Source of the DNA: Jaltomata sinuosa
Taxonomy: Eukaryota; Streptophyta; Magnoliopsida; Solanales; Solanaceae
Direction of reading: 5' to 3'
NCBI GenBank assembly: GCA_003996215.1
Contig: QJPP01001809.1
Location: forward strand, 405,952 to 469,951
DNA length: 64,000 bases
A program made the translations under genes and the position numbers. The notes beneath the pieces are model-generated. The model was not told the DNA's origin and did no database searches. It worked only from the letters and a program-made list of their open reading frames with translations. Within the stretch, counting starts at the first letter, position 1. Every line of letters starts with the position of its first letter. Positions 56,281-64,000 of this stretch are shown here, piece by piece.

Positions 56281-57925
56281 GTAGCATATGCCTTGAGTCA
56301 GAAAGCGGTGAGTATAGGCATCCTAGCTTCACTTTTAGTTTCAGAGTGGCTATTGGCCTTGGAAATCAAATCCTAGGCTAACCGTTTGGGTAGGCTTGAC
56401 TTATAGGATCCTAGCAGAGTTCTCGCCAGTATTGAGGTTCGTTCTACCTTGGTTGATCAAATTCAGAGCTATTAGTTAGAGGATAAGCGGTTGTGTGACC
56501 TTCATAACTAGGTTGTTCAGGGTGAGGCCAGCCGAGCTACTCTAGATTAAGATGGTGTTCTAAGGTTTGATAGTCTTCTTTGTGTTCCAAGAGTTGGGGA
56601 TTTGATTCAATTGATTCTTTGAGAGGCACATTATTCTAGATATTCCATCCATCCCTGTGCAGCCAAAATATATAGATATTTGAGACAGCTTTACTAGTGG
56701 AGTGGTACAAAGTGGGACATAGCAGAGTTTGTTTCTTGGTGCTTGAACTATCATTAGGTTAAGTTCGAGCACATGAGACCTGGTGGATTGATGCAGGAAC
56801 TTCCCATTCCTGAGTGGAAGTGGGAAAGGATTATTATGGACTTCATAGTTTGATTGCCGCACACTTCTAGAGGGTTTGAATCCATTTGGGTTATAGTTGA
56901 TCAGCTGACTAGGTCAGCACACTTCTTGCTAGTCCATTCTACTTACAGTGCAGAGAGGTTGGCTCAGATTTACCTTCGTGAGATTGTTCATTTGCATGGG
57001 GTCCTAACTTCAATCATTTTAGACCGTGAGACTCAGTTCACATCTCAGTTTTAGAGGGCTATTTAGTGAGACCTGGGTACAGAGGTTCAGCTTAGTACCT
57101 CATTCCACCCTCAAACATATGGCAAGTCTGAGAGGACTATTCAGGTCCCAGAGGACATGCTATGAGCTTGTGTTCTTGACTTTGGAGGTTCTTTGGATCG
57201 GTTTGTGTCTTTGGCCGAGTTTCCTTTTAATAAGAGTTTCCTTTTGAGTATTAGCATGGCTCCTTTCGAGGAATTGTATGGTAGGCATTGTAGATTGCTG
57301 ATGGGTTCATTTGATAGTTTAGTGTCTAGGCCACACAGTACAGACTTGCTTCATGAATTCTTAGACTAAGTTTGAGTGATTCAGGACAGACATCGGGTAG
57401 CTCAGAGTAGGCCGAAAAGGTACGCTGATTGTAGACTTCGTGCCTTAGAGTTTACTGTTTGTGACTTGGTGTTTCTATATATATCGCCCATGAAGGGCAT
57501 GATGAGATTTGGTAAGTGGGCAAGCTTAGCCCCAGGTACGTTAGGCCATTTGAGATCCTTTAGAGAGTTGGTAATATTGCCTATATGCTAGCTTTGCCTT
57601 CGATGTTTTTAGCTATGCACCCATTTTTCCATGTATTGATATTGCGATGGTATGTTCCATATATTTCTCATGTGTTACAGTGGGATTTAGTTCAGTTGGA
57701 AGACTGTTTTACCTTTGTTGAGAAGTCGGTAGATATTCTGTCCAGAGATGTCAGGAGGTTGAGATCTAGATAGATTCCTATTTTTAAGGTTCATTAGAGG
57801 GACCATCCAGTTGAGAAGGCTACCTGGGAGACTGAGAGAGAGAGATATGGGATGACTATACATAGTTGTTTGAGCCTTCAGGTACTCCCTTATTCTTCAC
57901 TTTCGAGGATGAAAGTTATTTTTAG
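56281..57925 (+). pseudogene. Integrase remnant of element F
   Basis: Blocks in order: the zinc-binding start (YSIHPCAAKIY) near 56640, 56854-57054 (SIWVIVDQLTRSAHFLLV, SIILDRETQFTSQF) and a catalytic-Glu block altered to VPEDML-stop-ACVLDF. Also present are 57376-57591 (the SPMKGMMRFGK tail) and 57585-57773 (FHVLILRWYVPYISH, VRRLRSR). It keeps the 18-residue segment that B has lost. Many stops, mostly CAG-to-TAG. Confidence 0.8.
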
Positions 57926-57935
57926 TAGTGGAAGA

Positions 57936-60849
57936 GGTAATGACCCTTCTAATCATTCCTGCGTTTATGCTATCCTTTTACTGTTAGAGCTTGCCTGTAG
58001 CGGCCCTAAGTCATTTATGACTTATTGGGACCGGTGATTTGGTGCCCTGGCCATTCGTTTGGACTTTATGGACGTTTCCTTATTTTAGAGCTTTAACTTA
58101 AGAAATCATTGACTTTAGTCAACATTCTGAGCTCGCATGCTCAGAATCAAATTTTGACAGTTTTGTTAGCTCTAGAACGTGGAGTTTGGTCTAGTTGGAC
58201 CATTAGTCGAGGCCTGAGAACTTTCAGTGTGGTTTTGTGTTGTTTTTCCTATTTTCAGGCCAGTTAGAGTTGGAAGTGTGACTTTGGTCAAATTTTGAGG
58301 ATCGAAGCGTTAGATTTGAAATTCGATGATTCCATTAGCTCTGGAATGTCGAGTTTGGGTTAGTTAAGTGGTTGGTTTGGGTCTCTGGTGAGCCGCGCTC
58401 ATTTCAGATGTTTGGTTAGATTTAATTAGTATTGACTTGGGTCAACATTCCTCCAAAATGACATCGTATGGAAGTTTCGTCAATTTTGTTGTGTCTGGAA
58501 CATCGTTTCCACTCTAATAGCATGTTTAGTTTATGAGTATCGGGTTTAGATTATGCTCGGAATACCCCGTAGAAGTTTCGAGTTTTGCTGGTTTGGCAGT
58601 TCCAAAAAAACGCACTTCGACATCAAAAAAGCGTATTCGTAAAAATATTTGGAAAAGGAAGGGATATTGGGTAGCATTAAAGGCTTTTTCGTTTATTCTG
58701 TTGTAGAGGGCCTTCAGTACCAATGGTGCCCAAGAAACGTGATCGTGCTATGCTTGCACTTGCCCTCCTTGCCGATGTTGCCCTTCCAGTATCGATGGTA
58801 CCTAGGCCAGTGCCTGCCTGCCAGCGCCAATAGCACCTCTGTCGCGCGATCGTGCGAGCGCGTCTGGCCTTCCTTCAACACGATGGCGCCTGGCCAGTGC
58901 CAATTGCGTCGACCGCCCTGCCTGCCCTTCAGCACTATAGCGCTCCTCCAGTGTTGATGGCGCTAGCCTTCGACCAGCCTTATAAGATGCCTCCTTCACG
59001 ATTTTCAGCCACTTTTCACTTTGGTTCTCTCAACTCCAAGTTATTTCTCTCTCCTAAAATCAGCTCCAAATTAGTTCTTGGCTCAAGAATTCTCCAAATG
59101 GCGCTAAATTCTTACTTCCCTCTTCACTTTGTAAGTTTTCTTCTTACCCAAAAGTTCTTCTTCTTAAGTTAAAATCCTCCATTGATGTGTTCTTCTCAAA
59201 CTTGGGCTTTCTTCGATTGTAGCTGCTCAATTTGAATTGTTTGTTCAAAATTGTGAGGATTTCACTCCATAAACTTCTTTCCCTCGTCGTGGTAAGTAAA
59301 TTCTTCCTCTTTTACTGGGTTTTTTCTTTGATTTTTCTCTTTATATTCCTTTGTTTGCGGGCTATTTCGAGCCCTTATTTTTGGCTAAAGTCCGCTCAAT
59401 TTTGGAGCATGCACTCGTGGGAGTGTTGTGATTATCGTGCACTTTTTCATTTCCAATTTTAGATTGTGGGTTCTGCAGGCCTGCTTTTGGCCCAGATTTC
59501 GACCGGGCTTTAATTTTAGCAATATTACCATCGTTGTTCTTGTTTCAATGCATAGATTCTATTTGTGATAGTTTGAATACTGTTCGGAGATTCTCGGAGC
59601 AGCTCGGACTTAGACATCGTTGTTGTAGCAGCTTTTGATTGGAAGATAGGTAGGTTACGATTTAACTCTTCTAGACTTTACGTATGTAGGATATAATTTT
59701 ACCAATTAGTATCCTTGGGTTGGGTTTATTAGATTGGTACCCTAGACCTTGTCCGCTTCTTCATATTCATCTTATTTTTGCTCCTATGATTGTAGTATTC
59801 GTTATAGTTGGTAAATTCACTGTTTTAGACCCAGAGATGCTCCAGACATGCATTTTAAGACTTTGGCTACTTATTTGGATCCTGATTTACTTTGGACTAC
59901 TTTATTGAGATTCAGAGATTTAGTATGTGGTCAAAGACCTCCATAGACTACCTATCTATACAAGGGGCTATATGCTGAGTGTGCTAGAGAAGGGGTATAT
60001 AGTATAGTTGAGGTATACGGGTCGTGTCCTTCTATGGATCCTACTTGCTGAGCCTATAGGCACCGGATGAGGTACGTACAGAGTTACTGTTCCACCTAGT
60101 TTTCTCTATTGCATGAGATTTCACCCTTGTTTGTTGTTCGTTAAGTGTACGCTCCGATAGTATGGGATGCCAGAAGGTTTGTCTTCACTTTTGTGTGTTC
60201 CTCGGGTATATGGTCTCCTGTTGACACTATAGGTAGACTTATTGTTATCCTATCCCGTTTTTGGTTCTAATTATGGTTATATTCAGGTTCTTATTCGATG
60301 CTTCACATTTGGGAGTTGTGTTGTATATACTTCTGGTTTACTTCATGGTTACACTTGGATTATTGGCATGATTTATTTGTTAGAATTGTGTTTCAAGCAT
60401 GAGTTCGTTTACTCATTTTCCTTCCTTCCCCGTTTCTTGAGGTTACCGGTATACCGCCTATTTTCCTAAGATTCTCTTCATATATATTGTTATTGCAAGG
60501 ATCTCAGGTGTGTTCTTCTTCCTTCACCTGTGTTATGTGATGTATATTTCTAGTAGCTAGTCGATTATGTTTGTTTTCTCCTTCTATTCTTTCTGTGCTA
60601 GCTTCTGTGTACTTATTCGTTTCTTTTGTGACTACTTCTTTGATTTTTGCTATATTATTGCTTTTATCTTATATGTGCTCAGTCGGCCTATGATGCCTAC
60701 TTGGTACCCGTAGCTTAGCAATTGGTGCTCATACTACACTTTGCATCTTTTTGGTGCAGATCCTAGCGTGGGGCATCACAGCTGATTCATGGAGACTTAT
60801 GCGGCTGATTTTTTGACTATCCGAGGCTGAGGCTGATCTCTTGACGATC
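57936..60849 (+). repeat. 3' LTR of element F, truncated, with a deletion and a plastid-like insertion
   Basis: Starts GGTAATGACC (T to G at the first base). It differs from the 5' LTR in three large ways: an extra ~100 bp at 58594-58691 (rpl32-like), loss of about 549 bp at 59820 (equivalent to 50871-51419), and a missing end after 60849. The frames 58649-58957 and 58714-58935 are chance openings. Confidence 0.88.
58594..58691 (+). pseudogene. rpl32: Chloroplast rpl32 fragment (nuclear plastid DNA insertion)
   Basis: Codons 2-33 of plastid ribosomal protein L32 are readable without a gap from 58596 to 58691. They begin AVPKKRTSTSKKRIRKNIWK and continue RKGYWVALKAFS, the highly basic N-terminal half of this protein of about 50-60 residues. 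The start codon reads TTG instead of ATG at the junction, and the gene is cut after the Ser codon. On both sides the F LTR continues (tttgctggttt before, ttctgttg-agaggg after), and the 5' LTR has only gctggttttctgttg there. In plastids L32 is part of the 50S ribosomal subunit; this nuclear piece has no promoter of its own and is not functional. Recognition is from memory of the protein. Confidence 0.93.
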
Positions 60850-60973
60850 CTTTCAAAGGACGGTCCATCTTGTGGAGCCGTCATCCCTGTACAGTCAACT
60901 GTGCAGGAATTTTTTTTCTTCTATTTTTTTTGTGATCACTCTTTGTACTAACGACGTCTATCCTGTAGGTACC

Positions 60974-61400
60974 ATGCCTCCTAAAAACACGCCAAAGAAG
61001 ACAGGGTTGTGAAGAAGTCACGAAGAGAGCTGAGGAAAGCATCGCAAGTGTCCTTGGCTACACAGCAGATACAGGTGGATGGCATTGGCCGAGGTGGCTC
61101 GAAGAGCGGTACGGTACCTTCTGTAAACCCCAGTGTAGGAGTGGTTGATGAGGGAGCTGCTCGGGTGGCTGTTACCATTGATTAGAGGACTTCAGAGGTA
61201 GCCTCAGTTGTTGGAGAAACTACTACGGGCAACGATCCTAAGGGCCCGAAGGATACGACACCGGACATCGGCACTTAGGCGCCACAGGTATGTTCTCGCC
61301 CCCCCTCTATGTTGTATTTTCATCAGTGCATTGAGGACAATGCACATCTCTTTTGGTGGGGTGGGGGCAGCATGGGGTGTTTGCTACTTTTCATGGGTTT
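60974..61400 (+). pseudogene. Short ORF remnant of element I, C-terminal end of its accessory protein
   Basis: ATG 60974 opens MPPKNTPKKT; a one-base shift later the frame runs VKKSRRELRKASQVSLATQQ and on to VAVTID, TAG (61183 region, CAG in register). It then continues with TSEVASVVGETTTG, a second CAG-to-TAG, and ends over the CATTGAGGACAATG motif (CIEDNAHLFWWGG). Basic start, Gly/Ser/Val-rich end, no known domain that I can name. Its placement matches the ORF remnant of H. Confidence 0.5.
61327..61346 (+). other. Conserved CATTGAGGACAATG motif of the Tat/Athila-like group
   Basis: gcattgaggacaatgcacat, itself an inverted repeat (GCATTG/CAATGC around aggac... with one offset), followed by ggtggggtgggggcag. 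From memory this phrase marks the region downstream of the coding part in many plant Tat/Athila-type elements. Confidence 0.6.
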
Positions 61401-62204
61401 CTTGGCAAAGTCTGAGTAGCCGAGAAACCCGCATCGTGCCGCAACGTTAAATAAGGCACTGCATGGGAGGCAACCCATGAGGGTACCCACAAGGTACCCG
61501 AATCCTTAGGGTTTTCTTGCCTATGTCCTTTACGTAAGGATTTTTATTTTTTGTTGAACCGGCACGTAGTATAGGGTATATATAGTTAAGAAGAAAAGGA
61601 ACTTAGCGCAGTATGTGATATGATTTTAAATTGAGATTTTGATTGAAAATGAAGACCCCTCCAAATTTTGAGTGACATGATAGTATTTGTTGTTGATAGA
61701 CTGACCATTACGGATCTGCGCATGATATTAGGATGTAATCGACTTGATGAATGGCTTAAGCTAGAGCATGAACATGATAGTTAGCACGTAATTGTTTGAC
61801 TCTGTGCCATGAGTGTGTGAGCTTAATTTGACTTGTTCTTGCTTTGTGTGCCAATCTAGAACTTGCCTTGTTAGTCTTGCCTAGGTTGTAGGATGGTTGG
61901 TTAGGAAAAGATCATAGGTCATTTTTGAATTAGTCCATTTTATCCAAATGACCGACCAAATGAAGTAAATACCCTTTGATCCCTGATTTTGAGCATAAAT
62001 TGACTCGTTTTGTTGTCTAGACGAATCACCTTCCCCGTCTTTTTGCAAAACCTTTAATTTGGCCCTGGTCCCACCTTGGGCATCGTGTACCTCAACTCAG
62101 GCAAATCACCTAAGTTGAGGGTGGCTACTGTAGAGGTGAGTGAGGAGTAGGGGTATGAAAAGAGCAGGTGGTTAGTAATGAAAAAGGGAAATAATGGGTG
62201 CGGC

Positions 62205-62395
62205 GGGTATGTTAAAGAAAAGAAAAAGAAAGAGAAAAACAAAGAAAAAGAAAAAGAAAAGAAAAGAAAGAAAGAAAGAAAAAGAAAATGTGAAAAAGAG
62301 TTGAAGTTAAACCAAAAACCTCACCCGTCACTTGTTGAAAAATAAAAAGGGTGAAAAAAAAGGAGAAAAAGAATAGAGTTGGTCCGATAAGTGGA
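62205..62395 (+). repeat. Purine-rich low-complexity tract
   Basis: Almost uninterrupted A and G (gaaaaagaaaagaaaagaaag). Its complement gives a chance frame on the minus strand (62054-62242). Confidence 0.95.
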
Positions 62396-62948
62396 GGAAA
62401 AAATAGTGTAGTACCATGGAGGGCTTAGTCACAGATGTCCATATCTACCATACCCGTCCCCAAGCCTACGTTACAAGATAAGAGAATTCCTATAGTGATC
62501 CTAATCCAATTGTCCAAAAGCCAAGGCATAGAAAATAACGGCAAGCCTATGGTATTGTGCACGCATTGCTTGAATATCTATTGTGAGTGCGAGTGTCTTT
62601 GTTCTGTCCCTGAATTCTTGATTATATTATTGTGTGATTGGGACTTCTTTGTGGTGAGGGCACTAGAGCAACTTTGACTGCTAACTGTTAGCGTAAGTCT
62701 CGCATGTGTATGTTACATCGTCTGTTGATAGTGTAATGTCATCCATGGATCCTCTTGTGTTGTCTTGATAGTCGGAACACATGCACTGGTTTTGTATTGA
62801 AACGGGGAGAGGGGATACGTTTTATGAGCTAAATTTCTAAATCATATGACTTCTGTGGTTCCTAGTCTCCTTTTGCTATAGCATGATTGTAAATAGTTTT
62901 TGAGTGTCGCTTGAGAACAAGCAACAGTCTTAAGTTGAGGGTGTTGAT

Positions 62949-62968
62949 GTGGCGTAGAAATACGCCAC
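62949..62968. repeat. Hairpin at the LTR tip of element I
   Basis: GTGGCGTA, gaaa, TACGCCAC: perfect 8-bp arms with a four-base loop, starting four bases into the LTR. Confidence 0.95.
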
Positions 62969-63186
62969 TTTCGACGCTTAATACTCAAAATTTTCGCATG
63001 TTCTTTAGCATTTTATATGTGGATTTGATGCTTTTGGTTAAGTGTGCCGGCAAAAAGGTTCCTTGAGCGAAAAGTGGAAGTTCAGCTGAAATTTGGTCAT
63101 TACAGTGAAGACGAGTCAAGATGATGGGCCGTCCTTTTAAACGACGGACCCGTCATTGACACTCGTACTCTCAAGTCCTGAAATGG

Positions 63187-63385
63187 GCCAAGTGTGGATG
63201 AAAAGACGACTCTGAAGAATGGATCGTACTTCCAAAAGATAACCCATCTCTGTGACATGTCAACCAAAAGTTCAGAAAACTGGCTAAGCATGGATGAAAA
63301 GACAACTCTGAAGAACTGACCGTACTTCCAAAAGACGGACCGCCTTTGTGACTCGTCATCACTGAAGCAGAGAAGGTACCAAAGT
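63187..63385 (+). repeat. Two tandem copies of a ~97-bp unit in the LTR of I
   Basis: ggatgaaaagacgactctga at about 63194 recurs as ggatgaaaagacaactctga at about 63291, each followed by a gtacttccaaaaga phrase. The repeat produces a 145-codon minus-strand frame (63100-63537) with an internally repeated protein, which I do not consider a gene. Confidence 0.88.
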
Positions 63386-63600
63386 GAGCCAAGAAACCAC
63401 GAGTCCAAGGATGAGCCATCATTCAAAGAATGACTCGTGGTTCCACCCGAAGTTTTCATGCCAGAGGATATTGACCAGCAGGACCACGATTGACCTGAGA
63501 AGACTACGGACCGTCGTCCCAAATGATGGACCGTCAATCCGACCCATGGTCCCTGCCGAGCCAGTTTCCTAGTTGGTTTAGGACAGGATTTCTTTTTGTC

Positions 63601-63608
63601 TATAAATA
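63601..63608 (+). promoter_or_regulatory. Probable TATA box in the LTR of element I
   Basis: TATAAATA about 656 bp into the LTR, followed by cttcccttag. The J LTR has a decayed equivalent (ataataaatac). This would place the start of transcription (U3/R border) about 30 bp downstream. Confidence 0.6.
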
Positions 63609-64000
63609 CTTTCCCTTAGGTTTTATTTTTGGTGGTTCACGAATTATTTCAAGTTACTTTCGGATATTTTGTTACTTTGATTTTGATGCTGAATTCGAAG
63701 ACTAGTTCTTGATATTTTGAAGTGTTTTAGAGATTATTCTTCAAGATTCTGGTTTTCCTTATTCTTCTTGGCAAGTATCTCCTGATGATTGCTCAAACAA
63801 ACATTAATTGCATGCTTATGAACATGAGTAGCTAAATCCACAACTAGGGTTGTGGAAATCATGAAGGATTAACGAAGTAGGCTAAGTACTTAGGTAATAT
63901 AGGGAGGTGTTCATGCATGTATTGTTCTTCCCTCCGCTTTGATTGCTTTTTAACGGTTGCAAACGTTATAACTTGCCTCATCCTTACTTGCCGGACCAAG

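Larger units (their letters stand above)
49112..60849 (+). mobile_element. Element F: Ty3/gypsy retrotransposon, 3' LTR truncated
   Basis: 5' LTR 49112-52798, primer site, gag-pol 53012-57925, 3' LTR from 57936. The 3' LTR ends abruptly at about 60849 (cttgacgatc), where the 5' LTR goes on for roughly 340 bp, and sequence of element I follows. The coding region is much more decayed than in B but of the same organisation and clearly related. F sits in H DNA. Confidence 0.9.
60850..64000 (+). mobile_element. Element I: 3' part of a plus-strand Tat/Athila-like element
   Basis: Internal DNA 60850-62944, with a short ORF remnant, the CATTGAGGACAATG motif and a purine-rich end, then a 3' LTR from 62945 that leaves the window. 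Same family as J, more weakly like H. The left end is an abrupt junction with F and no 5' part is seen. Confidence 0.72.
62945..64000 (+). repeat. 3' LTR of element I (partial)
   Basis: Begins TGATGTGGCG after the purine-rich ttaagttgagggtgt. Homologous to the J LTR. Contains an 8-bp hairpin at its tip, a two-copy tandem repeat with ~97 bp period (63190-63380), palindromic gacggacc/cgtggttcc phrases and a TATA box at 63601. Runs off the window. Confidence 0.75.

Noticed and set aside
58594..58691. A functional nuclear rpl32 gene
   Set aside because: Start codon lost, cut after residue 33, no transit peptide, and no stop or promoter of its own.
58649..58957. 102-codon plus-strand frame overlapping the rpl32 piece
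   Set aside because: It reads rpl32 in the wrong frame and then LTR sequence.
1..64000. Host protein-coding genes, rRNA or tRNA genes
   Set aside because: Frames longer than 100 codons either match gag-pol or accessory retroelement products, or lie in LTRs without domain, codon or splice evidence.

Overview
The window is plant nuclear DNA made almost entirely of nested, decayed LTR retrotransposons. I found no intact host gene. The repeats point to a large-genome dicot, most likely a Solanaceae species (inference): Tekay/Del-like Ty3/gypsy chromoviruses with LTRs of about 3 kb and a degenerate initiator-tRNA(Met) primer site, and Tat/Athila-like elements carrying the CATTGAGGACAATG motif. 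The species cannot be fixed by eye.

Layout. 1-1283: antisense LTR fragment. 1424-13962: element A, a gypsy element with two ~3 kb LTRs and ruined gag-pol (TSD CAACA/CAATA), with a 1350-bp solo LTR (L, TSD AGTAC) inside its 3' LTR. 14895-~18672: 3' end of a minus-strand chromovirus (D). ~18673-22193: LTR fragments (E and another) around a TC/TA microsatellite. 22194-23540: 3' end of a plus-strand Tat-like element (J). 23541-49111: a minus-strand element H with its 3' LTR (23541-24938) and internal DNA split by later insertions. These are element C (25296-43626, TSD TTGAG), which itself carries element B in its 5' LTR (27275-38662, TSD GTTCC), and solo LTR G (43728-46374, TSD TATAG). 49112-60849: gypsy element F, also in H. 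60850-64000: 3' end of a second plus-strand Tat-like element (I) and part of its LTR.

The insertion order can be read from the TSDs: J was hit by H, H by C, G and F, and C by B, giving four levels. B is the best preserved. Its gag-pol once formed one frame of about 1,620 codons (capsid/zinc knuckle, protease, RT, RNase H, integrase, C-terminal tail). It is now dead through an ACG start, eight in-frame stops, a frameshift and an in-frame deletion. Most of the nonsense changes are C-to-T or G-to-A, as expected of methylated silenced DNA.

The most notable item is a 96-98 bp piece at 58594-58691 inside the 3' LTR of F. It reads as 32 consecutive codons of the chloroplast ribosomal protein gene rpl32, and the 5' LTR of F lacks it, so it looks like a tiny nuclear plastid insertion made after F landed. 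Also notable are a template-switch-like difference between the two LTRs of B, nonsense codons shared by B and F, mosaic LTRs, and two tandem arrays inside the LTRs of C.
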